Shown: positions 8,932 to 19,584, counted from the stretch's first letter. The stretch is DNA of 64,000 nucleotides from Longibacter salinarum (GCF_002554795.1 NZ_PDEQ01000003.1:1-64000), one strand, 5' to 3'. Numbers and translations are program-made. Notes: a model not told the origin generated them from the sequence alone.

Positions 8932-11613
8932 ATGGCTACCACCACTGCACAAGATGTATCTGTCCCCCGTGAGGCGTCAACGACCTGGGTATACCGTTTT
9001 GGCAACGGTCGATCGGACGGCTCCAAAGACCAGAAAGCGCTCCTAGGTGGCAAGGGCGCCAATTTGAGTGAGATGAGCGGAATCGGCTTGCCCGTACCGC
9101 CCGGCTACACGATCACCACCGAAGCCTGCGAGTACGTCGTCGAGCACGACGGCACGTGGCCGGACGAACTGGATGATCAGGTTCGTGCCGGCATTCGCCA
9201 CGTAGAGGAGGCCATGGGTCGGACCTTCGGTGATCCGGAGAACCCGCTACTCGTCTCCGTTCGTTCGGGCGCTGCGCTATCTATGCCCGGCATGATGGAC
9301 TCCGTTCTGAATCTCGGGCTCAACGATCAGGTCGTCGAGGGAATCGCCCGGCAAACCGGGAACGAACGATTTGCTTACGACGCCTATCGTCGCCTGATCG
9401 ACATGTTTGGCGATGTCGTCGTCGGAATCGATCGCGAGAAGTTTGAGCACGCCATCACCTCGATGAAAGAGGAGCGTGGGGTCGAGAACGACATTGACCT
9501 CAACGCGAATGACTTGCGCGAGCTCGTCGATCGCTACAAGGCGATTTATCGGAAAGAGACGGGTCGCATGTTTCCGGACGATCCATGGCAGCAACTTCGC
9601 TTTGCGATTGACGCCGTGTTCGGTTCGTGGACGAACGAGCGGGCCGTCAAGTACCGGGAGATCAACAGCATCACCGGCCTGAAGGGCACGGCCGTGAACG
9701 TCCAGGCGATGGTGTATGGCAACATGGGCGAGGACTCCGGCACCGGCGTCTGCTTCACACGCAACCCGGCGACCGGCGAAAACAAGCTGTATGGCGAGTT
9801 TCTACTAAATGCCCAAGGCGAAGACGTCGTTGCCGGAATCCGTACGCCGAAGGACATCAAGGAGCTCGATCGGCTGATGCCGGAGATCTATGCCGAGCTT
9901 CAGGAGCACACCACGCGACTGGAGCGGCACTACGGCAACATGCAGGATATCGAGTTCACAGTCCAGCAGGGAGAGCTCTTTATTCTGCAGACGCGCGACG
10001 GTAAACGTACGGGCCCGGCTGCAATTCGGATCGCCGTCGAAATGGTGGACGAAGGCTTGACCTCCGAGTCCGACGCTGTCCGTGATCTCGTCGAGCCGGG
10101 GCACGTCGAGCAGCTTTTGCACCCGCGATTTAAAAATGAGAATGGGTACGCGGAGAAGGTTCTCGGTACCGGGCTCCCCGCTTCTCCGGGTGCGGCGGTC
10201 GGACGGGTTGTGTTTACGGCCGACGATGCGGAAGAGTGGAATCAGCGTGGCGAATCCGTGATTCTCGTGCGCGTGGAGACGTCGCCAGAGGATGTGGGCG
10301 GAATGGATGCTGCAGAAGGCATTCTGACGTCGCGCGGCGGTATGACCTCCCACGCGGCGGTTGTCGCGCGCGGCTGGGGAACGCCCTGTGTCGCCGGGTG
10401 CGATGATATCGTCGTCAACGCCCAGCGGAAAACGTTCACGAACGGTGAAGTGACGGTTCAGGAAGGCGATTGGATCTCGATCAACGGTTCAACCGGCGAG
10501 GTCATTCTCGGCAAGCAACCGCTCGTTGATCCGGAGCTGAGCGGCGAGTTCAGCCGGTTCATGACGTGGGCGGACGACCTGCGCACCCTCGGCGTTCGCG
10601 CCAATGCCGACACGCCAGAAGATGCGCGGCAGGCCCTGGAGTTCGGGGCGGAAGGCATCGGGCTGGCCCGCACGGAGCATATGTTCTTCGGGGATGACCG
10701 CATCGCGAAGATGCAGCGCATGATCCTCGCGGATTCTGAAGAGGAGCGACGGGATGCACTCGAAGCCCTATTGCCGTTCCAGCGTGAAGACTTTGCTGGA
10801 CTCTTCCAGGCGATGAAAGGACGGCCGGTGACCATCCGGCTCCTCGATCCCCCACTGCATGAGTTTCTCCCGCATGACGCGGAGGAACAGGAAGTGCTGG
10901 CAGAACGCCTGGAAATGCCGGTTCGTCGTGTGCGCGAGAAAATCGAGCAGCACGCTGAAATGAACCCGATGCTCGGTCACCGTGGATGTCGCCTTGGCGT
11001 CACCCACGCGGAGATCACCGAGATGCAGGCCCGAGCGATCCTGGAGGCGGCCATCGACGTGTCGACGGACGATGCGCCAGTGCGACCCGAGATTATGGTG
11101 CCTTTGGTGTCCACCAAGGCTGAGTTTGACCATCAGCGGAGCGTCATCGACGAAGTGGCCGCAGCCGTTTTCGAAGAGCGCGGCAAGGAAGTTCAGTATC
11201 GCGTCGGTACGATGATCGAAATCCCGCGAGCTGCATTGCGGGCCGGAGAGATTGCCGAAGCCGCCGATTTCTTCTCGTTCGGCACCAACGACCTGACACA
11301 GATGACCTTCGGGTTCAGTCGGGACGACGCTGGCCGATTCCTCCCGTATTACGTGCAGGAGAATCTGCTGCCGGCCGATCCATTCCAGACGCTCGACCAG
11401 GAGGGCGTGGGCGAGATGGTGAGCATCGGGACCAACCGGGGCCGAAAGGTGAAGCCCAAGCTGCAGGTGGGAATCTGTGGCGAACACGGAGGCGATCCAG
11501 CATCCGTCAAGTTCTGCCACGACACGGACCTCGACTACGTGTCCTGCAGCCCATTCCGCGTTCCGATTGCGCGGCTGGCCGCAGCACAGGCCGTTACGGA
11601 GGACGATCGCTAA
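8932..11613 (+). CDS. ppdK: Pyruvate, phosphate dikinase
   Basis: PPDK interconverts pyruvate + ATP + Pi and phosphoenolpyruvate + AMP + PPi, so it can act in glycolysis or gluconeogenesis. The 893-residue length is normal for the bacterial enzyme. The N-terminal ATP-grasp part has [13 protein letters not shown] and [17 protein letters not shown]. The swivelling phospho-His domain has [20 protein letters not shown] (His about 473). The C-terminal PEP/pyruvate TIM barrel has [41 protein letters not shown] and the GICGEHGGD segment with the catalytic Cys. The 239-bp gap upstream shows no gene. Confidence 0.97.
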   Translation: MATTTAQDVSVPREASTTWVYRFGNGRSDGSKDQKALLGGKGANLSEMSGIGLPVPPGYTITTEACEYVVEHDGTWPDELDDQVRAGIRHVEEAMGRTFGDPENPLLVSVRSGAALSMPGMMDSVLNLGLNDQVVEGIARQTGNERFAYDAYRRLIDMFGDVVVGIDREKFEHAITSMKEERGVENDIDLNANDLRELVDRYKAIYRKETGRMFPDDPWQQLRFAIDAVFGSWTNERAVKYREINSITGLKGTAVNVQAMVYGNMGEDSGTGVCFTRNPATGENKLYGEFLLNAQGEDVVAGIRTPKDIKELDRLMPEIYAELQEHTTRLERHYGNMQDIEFTVQQGELFILQTRDGKRTGPAAIRIAVEMVDEGLTSESDAVRDLVEPGHVEQLLHPRFKNENGYAEKVLGTGLPASPGAAVGRVVFTADDAEEWNQRGESVILVRVETSPEDVGGMDAAEGILTSRGGMTSHAAVVARGWGTPCVAGCDDIVVNAQRKTFTNGEVTVQEGDWISINGSTGEVILGKQPLVDPELSGEFSRFMTWADDLRTLGVRANADTPEDARQALEFGAEGIGLARTEHMFFGDDRIAKMQRMILADSEEERRDALEALLPFQREDFAGLFQAMKGRPVTIRLLDPPLHEFLPHDAEEQEVLAERLEMPVRRVREKIEQHAEMNPMLGHRGCRLGVTHAEITEMQARAILEAAIDVSTDDAPVRPEIMVPLVSTKAEFDHQRSVIDEVAAAVFEERGKEVQYRVGTMIEIPRAALRAGEIAEAADFFSFGTNDLTQMTFGFSRDDAGRFLPYYVQENLLPADPFQTLDQEGVGEMVSIGTNRGRKVKPKLQVGICGEHGGDPASVKFCHDTDLDYVSCSPFRVPIARLAAAQAVTEDDR

Positions 11614-11642
11614 CGGTAGGTCGACCTCTTAATCTCAAAACG

Positions 11643-11685
11643 ACAACGCCTGCCCTGGAGACGCAACCTCCCGGGCGGGCGTTGT
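11643..11685 (+). terminator. Strong hairpin after ppdK, possible terminator
   Basis: ACAACGCCTGCCC (11643-11655) pairs with GGGCGGGCGTTGT (11673-11685) with one mismatch and a 17-nt loop, 29 bp after the ppdK stop. No T-tract follows, so its termination activity is uncertain. Confidence 0.5.
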
Positions 11686-11780
11686 TATGTTCAGTCGACG
11701 CTTCGCAACTTGGCCGGCACAGGGAATGGTCGCCCACGTTGACGACGTTCCGCTGACTGTTTTCACCAGACGCAAAGCCC

Positions 11781-12209
11781 ATGCCCTCCGAAGCCGCCCA
11801 GACCGGACTATCAGGCGTACTGGAAACATGTCTGTATGCTCACGACCTCGATGCCGCGGCAACCTTCTACGGCGACGTGCTCGGACTCGAATTCGTCTCG
11901 CGCTCCGAAGGTCGGCACGTGTTCTTTCGGTGTGGGTCGCAGATGGTGCTTATTTTCAACCCAGACGCGACCAACGACCCCGAGGGCACGCTCCCACCGC
12001 ATGGGGCAGAGGGGGCAGGGCACGTTGCGTTCGGTGTCACAGAGGCTGAGTTAGATGGGTGGCGCAGCCGCCTACGGTCTCGAAACGTCGAGATTGAGAA
12101 AGACATGGAATGGGGCGAAGCGGGTCAGTCGATTTACGTGCGTGATCCCGCGGGAAACAGCGTTGAGCTGGCGACGCCGAGCATCTGGCCCGTGGACGCA
12201 GGGACGTGA
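11781..12209 (+). CDS. VOC (glyoxalase/bleomycin resistance) superfamily protein
   Basis: A 142-residue vicinal-oxygen-chelate protein. It starts with GVLETCLYAHDLDAAATFYGDVLGLEFVSR, the typical first beta-alpha-beta unit, and ends with SIYVRDPAGNSVELATPSIWP, which carries the usual metal-ligand Glu. GHVAFGV supplies another likely ligand His. This grouping covers glyoxalases, dioxygenases and resistance proteins; the substrate is not predictable. It converges with the NTF2-like gene at 12227, only 17 bp away. Confidence 0.85.
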   Translation: MPSEAAQTGLSGVLETCLYAHDLDAAATFYGDVLGLEFVSRSEGRHVFFRCGSQMVLIFNPDATNDPEGTLPPHGAEGAGHVAFGVTEAELDGWRSRLRSRNVEIEKDMEWGEAGQSIYVRDPAGNSVELATPSIWPVDAGT

Positions 12210-12226
12210 GCGACGGCTTCGATTCT

Positions 12227-12772
12227 TCACTGCCGACTCGACGTCTGCGCGGGGGCGAGTGCATCGTATGCCTCATCCGGTGCTTTGCTGTAGGCATCAA
12301 CGACGAATCGCCACTGACCGTTATCGGCGCGCCGGAGGACCGTCGAAAACTTACCGGTGGACGCGCTTGTCACCTCGCCGTCGTGCAAAACCCGCACCCG
12401 GTAGTAGCCGACATCGTATGCTATGTCGCCCTTCATATTCCGGCTAACGAAGCGGAAGTCGATCGTTAGTTGAGCCTGCTGCAGGGCCGCCGCCTCGAAA
12501 AAGCCCTCATACACGGCTCGAATCGAATCCCGTCCGACGACCACGCCGCGATTTGTGTCCGGGAGAATGTACATCGCATCCTCCGCGTAGATGTCGGCAA
12601 TGGCATCCAGATCTCCGAGTTCGTACGCAAGCGTGATCCGGTCGTATGCGTCCTGGATACTGTTCGAACGAGTGGATACTGACTGGGCAGCGGCGGCCGA
12701 ACTCGAAATGCTGAGGACGAGGGCGAGAAAAAGTGAGATCCGCGGTAGCATGATAAGCAGGGCTCGGTGCAC
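12227..12772 (-). CDS. Secreted NTF2-like (SnoaL/DUF4440-type) protein
   Basis: The product (181 residues, or 174 from the second Met) has a clear Sec signal peptide, with a hydrophobic stretch ISLFLALVLSISSSAAAAQS. The rest fits a cone-shaped NTF2-like fold: YDRITLAYELGDLDAIADIYAEDA, VGRDSIRAVYEGFF, and a final beta strand NGQWRFVVDAYSK. Members serve as ketosteroid-isomerase-like enzymes or ligand-binding proteins; no catalytic residues allow a choice. It is likely periplasmic. It points tail-to-tail at the VOC gene. Confidence 0.8.
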   Translation of the reverse strand: MHRALLIMLPRISLFLALVLSISSSAAAAQSVSTRSNSIQDAYDRITLAYELGDLDAIADIYAEDAMYILPDTNRGVVVGRDSIRAVYEGFFEAAALQQAQLTIDFRFVSRNMKGDIAYDVGYYRVRVLHDGEVTSASTGKFSTVLRRADNGQWRFVVDAYSKAPDEAYDALAPAQTSSRQ

Positions 12773-12914
12773 GAATCGGCTGGGGACGCCGGGAGAAGCG
12801 AGATGGTTGCACCGGCGGGCTAGACCACGGATCCGCCGAATTCGCCTGAACGACAGATCGAAAGGAGAGTATCACGTTCTCGGTCTACCCCTTCTAAGTT
12901 GATGCGTTGTTTCC

Positions 12915-14309
12915 GTGCCCGATCGTTCCTCTAGACGAATCCTCCTTGTTCTCTTTTTCGGAGTCCTGATGGCCGCGCTCGATCTGGCCATCGTCGGTCC
13001 CGTGCTGAGACCGATTCGGGAGAGCTTCGGCGTTTCGGCGCGAACAGGAGCGTGGGTGCTGAACGTGTTCGTTCTATTCAACCTTGTCGGTGTCCCGGTG
13101 ATGTCGCGCCTGGCCGACCGGCTGGGCCGACGTCGGGTCTACACGTCGGCCGTTCTGACCTTTGGCGTCGGCGCTTTGGTCGTCGCGGTTGCCCCTACGT
13201 TTGAATCGCTTCTCGTCGGTCGCGCGATTCAGGGTGTCGCGGCATCTGGCATTTTTCCCGCCGCAAGCGCTGTCGTAGGTGATTCCTTCGCTGTTGAAAA
13301 ACGGGGCCGTGCTCTCGGCGTACTCGGCGCGGTCTACGGAATTGCGTTTCTCGTCGGTCCGGGTTTGGCCGGTGCCTTCCTCGCCATGGGAAGCTGGACC
13401 TGGCTCTATCTTCTGATCGTTCCGTTTTCTGCTGTCGTCGCTGTTGCAGCATGGCGGGTGTTGCCACGGGCCCCACGCGCCTCGGAAGAAGGCGTCGACA
13501 TCGCTGGGTTAGCGATGCTCGGGGTTGGGCTGGCAGCGCTGGCCATCGGGATCAACCGGATCGACGCGCAGTCGGTGGTATCCAGCCTGGCGTCCCTGAG
13601 CGTAGCCCCATTCCTCATCGGGGCGGCTACCATGATCGGCGGGTTCGTTGCGGTCGAGCGGCGCGTGGAGTACCCGATGCTTCGACTCGGTCTCTTTCGC
13701 CATCGCTCCGTAAAGATCGCTGCCGTTCTAGCCATCGGAGCGGGTCTCGCAGAGGCATCGTTCATTTTCTTCCCCGAGTTTGCTGCCTCATCGTTCGACG
13801 TGCCGAGCTCCACGGCGTCCTTCATGCTGCTGCCGCTTGTCGGGGCTGTTGCTGTCGGCTCGCCGGTAGCCGGACGGTTGTTGGATCGAATCGGCGTCCG
13901 TCGAATCGTCACGGTAAGCAGCGTGCTCTTCACAGCAGGACTTGCCACGATCTCGGCTCTCCCGGGTGGTCGGGTCGCGTTCTACTCGGGATCCGTGCTC
14001 CTCGGTTTTGGGCTTGCCGGATTGCTTGGTTCGTCGCTGAGTTACATTCTTCTGAACGCCGCTCGGGAGACGGAGCGGACCGTCGCGCAGGGCGTGATCA
14101 CGCTTTTTCTCGGGATCGGGCAGCTCGTCGGAGGGGCGATGATCGGCGCCGTAGCTGTGACCGCGGGCGGTACGGGAGAGGTCGCGGGACCGGAAGGGTA
14201 TGCTGCCGCCTTCGGGGTCGTCGCCGTCGTCGGGGTGATTTGTGTTGGGCTCGGACTCCTTCTACCGTCGAAAACGAGCGCCGTGTGGGCAGGTCGTGCA
14301 GGCAGTTAA
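12915..14309 (+). CDS. MFS transporter, drug/efflux type
   Basis: A 464-residue integral membrane protein with many hydrophobic segments, starting from GTG at 12915. The first helix pair is ILLVLFFGVLMAALDLAIVG, and the loop between helices 2 and 3 carries SRLADRLGRRRVY, the MFS signature. Motif C-like GIAFLVGPGLAGAF follows near helix 5. The pattern suggests the DHA (drug:proton antiporter) group. Helix count appears close to 14, as in the DHA2/QacA type, but I have not resolved every segment. Substrate unknown. It is divergent from the NTF2-like gene. Confidence 0.88.
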   Translation: MPDRSSRRILLVLFFGVLMAALDLAIVGPVLRPIRESFGVSARTGAWVLNVFVLFNLVGVPVMSRLADRLGRRRVYTSAVLTFGVGALVVAVAPTFESLLVGRAIQGVAASGIFPAASAVVGDSFAVEKRGRALGVLGAVYGIAFLVGPGLAGAFLAMGSWTWLYLLIVPFSAVVAVAAWRVLPRAPRASEEGVDIAGLAMLGVGLAALAIGINRIDAQSVVSSLASLSVAPFLIGAATMIGGFVAVERRVEYPMLRLGLFRHRSVKIAAVLAIGAGLAEASFIFFPEFAASSFDVPSSTASFMLLPLVGAVAVGSPVAGRLLDRIGVRRIVTVSSVLFTAGLATISALPGGRVAFYSGSVLLGFGLAGLLGSSLSYILLNAARETERTVAQGVITLFLGIGQLVGGAMIGAVAVTAGGTGEVAGPEGYAAAFGVVAVVGVICVGLGLLLPSKTSAVWAGRAGS

Positions 14310-14316
14310 ATGCTGA

Positions 14317-14343
14317 CCACGCGTGAACGTTGAGAGCGCGTGG
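14317..14343. terminator. Hairpin between convergent MFS and GH15 genes
   Basis: CCACGCG (14317-14323) pairs with CGCGTGG (14337-14343), in the 46-bp space between two convergent stop codons. There is no T-tract on either side. It may act as a bidirectional terminator, but that is inferred from position. Confidence 0.4.
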
Positions 14344-14355
14344 CAAGACACGTTC

Positions 14356-16203
14356 TCACTTTCCGTTTAGCGTTCGGTCGAGGTTGAACGCGGCGCTGAT
14401 AAGGGAAAGGTGCGTGAAGGCCTGCGGAAAGTTTCCGAGTGCTTCGCCTCGCGGTCCTGTTTCCTCCGCGTACAGGCCGAGCGGATTCGCATATCCAAGC
14501 ATTTTTTCGAAGGTTAGCCGCGCTTGCTGGAGTCGCTCGGGGTCGGTGCGTCCTGCGCGCGTCAGGGCTTCAACGAGCCAAAACGTACACATGTTAAACG
14601 TACCCTCGAGCCCAGGGAGACCGTCGTCTACTTTCGACTGGTCATACCGGTACACCAGGCTATCGGACCGCAAACCTCCGTCCATCGGCGGCTCCATGAT
14701 CGCGTCCAGCGTCTTCGTCATGCGCGGATCGTTGGGTGCCATGAAGAAAACGAGCGGCATGATCAGGTGCGAGGCGTCGAGGGCATCGCTGCCATAGTGC
14801 TGCGTGAACGCCTGCCGTTCCTCATTCCATCCGCGCTCCATGACCTCCTTGTAAATGTTGTCGCGGCACGTGCGCCACGTGTCGAGGTCGGCCGGAAACG
14901 AACGTTTTTCCGCGAGGCGGATGCCCCGGTCGAAGGCGACCCAGCACATGAGCTTCGAGTAGACGAAATGTTTGCGCTCGGATCGAACCTCCCAGATGCC
15001 GTCGTCCGGCTGGTCGTAGTTTTCCGTCAGCCAATTCAGTATGTCCCGAAGGCTCGTCCAGAAATCGTACGAGATGGGCGCCTGGTATTTGTTCGCAAGA
15101 TACACGGCATCCATCAACTCGCCGTAAATGTCGAGCTGGAGTTGATTTGATGCCTCATTTCCCAGGCGGACCGGGCGCGACCCGCGGTAGCCATCGAGGT
15201 GATCGAGCGTGATCTCGTCGAGGTCCGTCTCGCCATAGATGTTATACATGATATTTAGCGGAGCACCGGGATCGCAGTCGTGACAGCGCTCGCTGATCCA
15301 TTCCATGAAGCCCTCCGCCTCGTCGGTGAAGCCGATTCGTAGGAGACCGTAGACCGTGAAGGCCGCGTCGCGAAGCCACGTGTAGCGATAGTCCCAGTTG
15401 CGCACGCTCCCGATCGATTCCGGCAGGCTCATCGTCGGAGACGCAATCATCGCTCCCGTCGGGTCGTGCGTCATCAACTTCAGGACGAGCGCCGAGCGGT
15501 AGACTTCATCGCGCCAGCGCCCATCGTAGGTGCACTGGCTGATCCAGTCCCGCCAGTACGTCAGGGTGTGGACAAACAGGTCGTTTTCGCGCTCCGCCGA
15601 AAAGGCACCCGCTCGGGACGGGCCGTGCGTCGTCGGGTAAAGCACGAAATGATTGCGGTCGCCCGCCGACATCTCAAACGTCGCTTTTGCCGCGTCGCCT
15701 TCGGCTTTGAGTGGGACGGTCGCATCCAGCCCGATCCGCTGCGTTTGGCCGTCGAATTGGGCGCCTCCGTTTCGGACCTGCGTGTCGTGGATGGTGAGCG
15801 TATGGTCGGCTCGGGCATAGTCGAATGCCGGATGGCACGTCATCTCCATCGTCATCTTCCCACGGATGACCTCGACGCGCCGGATCAGTGTCTGATAGCC
15901 CGGATTCCCCGGGTCGAGGTCGGGCGGCATGTAATCGACGATCTCGGCGACGCCGTCATCCGACAGAAACCGGGTGATCAGCACGTTGCTGTCCGGCCAG
16001 TACATGTGCCGCTGCGTAACGTCGTTTTCTTCCGGGGCGATCTGGAACGTACCTCCCTTTTTATCATCCAGAATCCCTGCGAAGACACTCGGGTCGTCGA
16101 AGTTCGGCCAGCACATCCAGTCGATTGCCCCGTTCTGCCCGACGAGAGCAGCCGTATGCATGTTGCCGATGAGTCCGTAATCCTCGATGGGGAGGTAGCT
16201 CAT
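14356..16203 (-). CDS. Glycoside hydrolase family 15 protein (glucoamylase/trehalase-like)
   Basis: A 615-residue cytosolic GH15 enzyme without a signal peptide. The start is the hallmark [20 protein letters not shown], followed by [18 protein letters not shown]. The N-terminal beta-sandwich gives way to an (alpha/alpha)6 barrel with [20 protein letters not shown] and a late GLYAEE, which contains the expected catalytic base Glu (about residue 585). Bacterial members hydrolyse alpha-glucans, maltooligosaccharides or trehalose to glucose; the substrate is not resolved here. It lies 61 bp downstream of pgl and is probably the last gene of a gnd-zwf-pgl-GH15 operon, feeding glucose into that pathway after phosphorylation. 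Confidence 0.93.
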   Translation of the reverse strand: MSYLPIEDYGLIGNMHTAALVGQNGAIDWMCWPNFDDPSVFAGILDDKKGGTFQIAPEENDVTQRHMYWPDSNVLITRFLSDDGVAEIVDYMPPDLDPGNPGYQTLIRRVEVIRGKMTMEMTCHPAFDYARADHTLTIHDTQVRNGGAQFDGQTQRIGLDATVPLKAEGDAAKATFEMSAGDRNHFVLYPTTHGPSRAGAFSAERENDLFVHTLTYWRDWISQCTYDGRWRDEVYRSALVLKLMTHDPTGAMIASPTMSLPESIGSVRNWDYRYTWLRDAAFTVYGLLRIGFTDEAEGFMEWISERCHDCDPGAPLNIMYNIYGETDLDEITLDHLDGYRGSRPVRLGNEASNQLQLDIYGELMDAVYLANKYQAPISYDFWTSLRDILNWLTENYDQPDDGIWEVRSERKHFVYSKLMCWVAFDRGIRLAEKRSFPADLDTWRTCRDNIYKEVMERGWNEERQAFTQHYGSDALDASHLIMPLVFFMAPNDPRMTKTLDAIMEPPMDGGLRSDSLVYRYDQSKVDDGLPGLEGTFNMCTFWLVEALTRAGRTDPERLQQARLTFEKMLGYANPLGLYAEETGPRGEALGNFPQAFTHLSLISAAFNLDRTLNGK

Positions 16204-16264
16204 GAAAGAAAGCAGCGTTAGAAGAAGGGGCAGAAGGGAGCCACGTCAGGGCTATGAAAGCGGG

Positions 16265-17020
16265 TTACGACGAATTATACGTTTCGCTACGTGTCGTGGG
16301 CGGCTTCGCGGCAGCATCAGGGTCCAAAAACCAGGTAAGTCGCCCGCGGGGTGAAATGTGCGATGCCGGGAGCGCTGGATCGCCTGCCTGCGCCCGTTGC
16401 ACGGCGCTTTGTTTCCCTTCTCCTGAAGCGAGAAAAACGGCTTCGCTCGACGAGTTGAATGCCTTCAGGGTGCACGTAATCCGATCACGGACATCGTAGG
16501 TGTCGGGGGCCTGGACGGCCCGAACCAATCGATCATCCGGGTGGTCCGTCACGGCCATCGGGTCGTCTGGAAAAAGCGAGGCTGTGTGTCCATCGCTACC
16601 GATGCCGAGAACAGCAAGGTCGAATGTGTGATCACGCCCGGACAGAACGGAGTTGATCTCCTGTTCGTAGCGCCGCGCTGCAGCCGCCGGTGAGCCAGCG
16701 TCCGTCGGAATGGGATGAACATTCGAGGAGGGCACGTCGATCGACGAGAGAAGTCTGCGCCGGGCCATCCGCTCGTTGCTTTGAGGAGACGAAGAAGGGA
16801 CAAATCGCTCATCGCCCCAGAAAAGATGAACGCGTTCCCACGGAATACGAGGAAAGCCCGAGGCAAGCAGTTCGTAGGTTCGTTCGGGCGTCGATCCCCC
16901 GGCGAGGGCAAGCGCGTAGACGTCCTGATCGAGGAGGACCGTCTGGACATGGGCGGCGATGTGCTGCGCCGCCGCCCGGCTCAGCGCGTCGAGGGTGGGA
17001 AAAACATGTACGTCACTCAT
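16265..17020 (-). CDS. pgl: 6-Phosphogluconolactonase
   Basis: It hydrolyses 6-phosphogluconolactone to 6-phosphogluconate, the second step of the oxidative pentose phosphate pathway. The 251-residue protein is of the DevB/SOL type: LALAGGSTPERTYELL, VHLFWGDERFVPSSSPQSN and LGIGSDGHTASLFPDD are the standard motifs. The last 25 residues are variable. It starts 57 bp after zwf on the same strand, which supports the assignment. Confidence 0.95.
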   Translation of the reverse strand: MSDVHVFPTLDALSRAAAQHIAAHVQTVLLDQDVYALALAGGSTPERTYELLASGFPRIPWERVHLFWGDERFVPSSSPQSNERMARRRLLSSIDVPSSNVHPIPTDAGSPAAAARRYEQEINSVLSGRDHTFDLAVLGIGSDGHTASLFPDDPMAVTDHPDDRLVRAVQAPDTYDVRDRITCTLKAFNSSSEAVFLASGEGKQSAVQRAQAGDPALPASHISPRGRLTWFLDPDAAAKPPTTRSETYNSS

Positions 17021-17077
17021 GGATGCGGCATCGTTTGATCCACATTGAAAACGCGATGTGCAGGATAATGGGAGCGA

Positions 17078-18565
17078 TTAACGGCGGCCGTCGTCGCGGA
17101 GATCGCCGTCGACCCATGATGGAAGCAACTCGAACGTCTCGTCGGGGCCCCAGCTTCCGGCGGGATAGTCGTGGACGGGGAGGTCGGCGTCCAGGAGCGG
17201 TGTATACAGCCGCCACGAGGCTTCAACTTCATCGCTTCGAACGAACAGTGTTTGATCGCCGGTGATAACGTCCCGGAGCAGGGTCGTGTACGCATCAGGA
17301 ATGGGACCAAATGCATCGCGGTACGAAAAGCTGAGGTGCTGCGTGTCGAGTTGCATGTCGCCGCTATTGGTTTCCGGCGACTTTACTTCAAAGCGCAGGT
17401 CGAACCCCTCATTCGGCTGGAGGGTGATCAAAAGAACATTCGGCTCAGCGGAGCAGCCGGCCTCTTCGGGAATACACGGCTCGCCGCCAGGTTGGAACAG
17501 AGCGATCGGGGCTCGCTGAAACACGACCGCGATCTGAGTTCGTTTCTTATCCAGGCGTTTGCCCGAACGGATGTAAAAGGGAACGCCCCGCCATCTCCAG
17601 TTGGCGATCTCCAGGCGGAGAGCGACGAACGTTTCCGTGTCCGAGTCGTCCGGGACATCCGGCTCGTCCGTATAGGCCGGTACGCGTTCGCCGCCGACCT
17701 CCCCCTCGCTGTACTGGCCGAACACGACATCCTCCGGCGAAGGCGGCATGACGGCGCGCAGGGCCTTGACCTTCTCCTGACGGATCTCGTCTCCCTCCAT
17801 CGCGGCCGGCGGCTCCATCGTGACGAGTGAGAGGAGTTGCGTGATGTGATTCTGAAGCATGTCGCGCACGTGCCCGGAGCTGTCGTAGTAGCTCGCCCGG
17901 TCCCCGACGCCGAGGTTCTCCGAAACCGTGATCTCGACGCGCTCGATGCGATCACGATTCCAGAGCGACTCGAACATGGCGTTCGCAAAGCGAAAGACCA
18001 GTAGGTTCTGAACGGTTTCTTTCCCGAGGTAGTGGTCGATCCGAAAGACCTGATCTTCCCGGAAGGCCGCGTGAACCGTGTCGTTTAGCTCCTTCGCGCT
18101 TTCGAGGTCCTGTCCGAACGGCTTCTCGATAACCACCCGTGTCCACCCGTCGCTTTCGGACAGACCCTGTTCCCCGAGCTGCTTGATCGTCGGGCCGTAC
18201 GTCCGAGGCGGGAGCGACAGGTAGAACGCTCGATTCTGTGGCAGGTCGAACTGCTCTTCAATGTCCTCGATACGATGTTGAAGAGCCTCGAAGTCGGCCC
18301 CGTCCTCTCCGAGGGATTGGTAGAAAAGGCGTTGATCACACCATGCGTCAATGTCGGCCTCGTCGAAGTCCGCGTTGCGGAGCGCTTCTTTGGCTACCGA
18401 GCGAAATTTGTCATCGGACCAATCTGAGCGCGCTGTACCGAGGACGTGGCATCGCTCGGCGATGTCTTCATTCTGCATCAGGTGAAAGAGGGCGGGGATG
18501 AGCTTCCGCTTCGTGAGATCACCTGTGGCGCCGAAGATGACGAAGACATGCGGGTCAATGGACAT
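17078..18565 (-). CDS. zwf: Glucose-6-phosphate 1-dehydrogenase
   Basis: The NAD(P)+-dependent first enzyme of the oxidative pentose phosphate pathway (495 residues). The dinucleotide-binding motif FVIFGATGDLTKRKL is at the N-terminus, VIEKPFGQDL in the middle, and RIDHYLGKETVQN contains the substrate-binding His and Lys. I place the start at 18565 (MSIDPHVFVIFGATGD), since the in-frame extension to 18622 adds 19 residues before the Rossmann strand that the family does not need. It sits between gnd and pgl, so all three oxidative-branch steps are encoded together. Confidence 0.96.
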   Translation of the reverse strand: MSIDPHVFVIFGATGDLTKRKLIPALFHLMQNEDIAERCHVLGTARSDWSDDKFRSVAKEALRNADFDEADIDAWCDQRLFYQSLGEDGADFEALQHRIEDIEEQFDLPQNRAFYLSLPPRTYGPTIKQLGEQGLSESDGWTRVVIEKPFGQDLESAKELNDTVHAAFREDQVFRIDHYLGKETVQNLLVFRFANAMFESLWNRDRIERVEITVSENLGVGDRASYYDSSGHVRDMLQNHITQLLSLVTMEPPAAMEGDEIRQEKVKALRAVMPPSPEDVVFGQYSEGEVGGERVPAYTDEPDVPDDSDTETFVALRLEIANWRWRGVPFYIRSGKRLDKKRTQIAVVFQRAPIALFQPGGEPCIPEEAGCSAEPNVLLITLQPNEGFDLRFEVKSPETNSGDMQLDTQHLSFSYRDAFGPIPDAYTTLLRDVITGDQTLFVRSDEVEASWRLYTPLLDADLPVHDYPAGSWGPDETFELLPSWVDGDLRDDGRR

Positions 18566-18675
18566 AAAAGCAGCCAAGATGCTGTTTGATAAAAGGCAGC
18601 GACGCTGCGTACCGGCGCGCACAAAACCAGGAGATGAACCGCGGACGCCGATGTGGCAGGGGGATGACGTGGGGA

Positions 18676-19584
18676 CTACTCCGCCTCCTTCATAGCATGT
18701 CCGCCGAACTCATTCCGCAGGGCGGCGAGAAGTCGATGAGCATACGTGTCCTGCTGACGTGACTGCAGGCGCTGGATGAGGGCATCGGTGATCACCGGGG
18801 CCGGCACGTCCAGGTCGATCGCCTCCTGGACCGTCCACCGGCCTTCACCGGAATCATCAACCCACGCCGCGATCTCTTCCAGGTCTTGGTTCTTTTCCAG
18901 AGCTTCCGCCGCGAGGTCGAGGAGCCACGAACGGATGACACTGCCGAACCGCCAGATTTCGGAAATCTGGTGCAGATCGAAGTCGAACTCCTCTTTTGCC
19001 TTCAGGATGTGAAAGCCTTCCGCATAGGCCTGCATGACGCCGTACTCGATGCCGTTGTGGACCATCTTGACAAAGTGGCCCGCACCAACCTCGCCGACGT
19101 GTCCCCAGCCTTTGTCCGCGCTAGGGGCCAGCGTTTCGAAGAGCGGTGTCAGGGCGTCGATAGCTTCGTCCGGTCCGCCGACCATCAGGCTGTATCCCTG
19201 TTCGAGTCCCCAGACGCCGCCGGAGGTCCCGACGTCGATGTAGCTGACGCCGACCTGTTCAGCGCGGCCTGCTCGTTTGAGCGTGTCGGTGTAGCGTGAG
19301 TTGCCGCCGTCCACGAGCCGATCCCCTTCATTCAATAGCGGTAGCAGCGCATCGAGCGTGGAGTCCACGGCGTCGCCTGCAGGCACCATCATCCAGAGTG
19401 TCCGCGGCGCCTCCAGGTGATCGACGAGCGCTTCAAGAGACGTCCGGGTCTCTCCACCGTCCTCCTCCAGAGCCATCATCGCGTCCTCGCTCAGGTCGTA
19501 GCCGACGACATCATGGTCATTTCGAAGGAGCCGGCGCGACATGTTCGCACCCATTTTTCCGAGACCGATCATTCCAATCTGCAT
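18676..19584 (-). CDS. gnd: 6-Phosphogluconate dehydrogenase, short (GntZ/YqeC-type) form
   Basis: It is expected to convert 6-phosphogluconate oxidatively to ribulose-5-phosphate and CO2. The Rossmann start is MQIGMIGLGKMGANMSRRLL; LVDGGNSRYTDT, DVGTSGGVWGLEQGYSLMVGG and GHFVKMVHNGIEYG (catalytic Lys and His) follow. At 302 residues it belongs to the short class often described as NAD-preferring, not to the roughly 470-residue classical enzyme. The C-terminal DDSGEGRWTVQEAIDLDVP is typical of that class. It is the first gene of the gnd-zwf-pgl-GH15 cluster. Confidence 0.93.
   Translation of the reverse strand: MQIGMIGLGKMGANMSRRLLRNDHDVVGYDLSEDAMMALEEDGGETRTSLEALVDHLEAPRTLWMMVPAGDAVDSTLDALLPLLNEGDRLVDGGNSRYTDTLKRAGRAEQVGVSYIDVGTSGGVWGLEQGYSLMVGGPDEAIDALTPLFETLAPSADKGWGHVGEVGAGHFVKMVHNGIEYGVMQAYAEGFHILKAKEEFDFDLHQISEIWRFGSVIRSWLLDLAAEALEKNQDLEEIAAWVDDSGEGRWTVQEAIDLDVPAPVITDALIQRLQSRQQDTYAHRLLAALRNEFGGHAMKEAE

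Noticed and set aside
11643-11685. ppdK hairpin as a riboswitch or ncRNA
   Set aside because: A single stem with a simple loop, directly after a stop codon; a terminator or mRNA end structure is the simpler reading.
13451-14326. 291-codon plus-strand frame overlapping the MFS gene
   Set aside because: Arg/Ser-rich, alternative frame of a clear membrane protein; no start or domain support.
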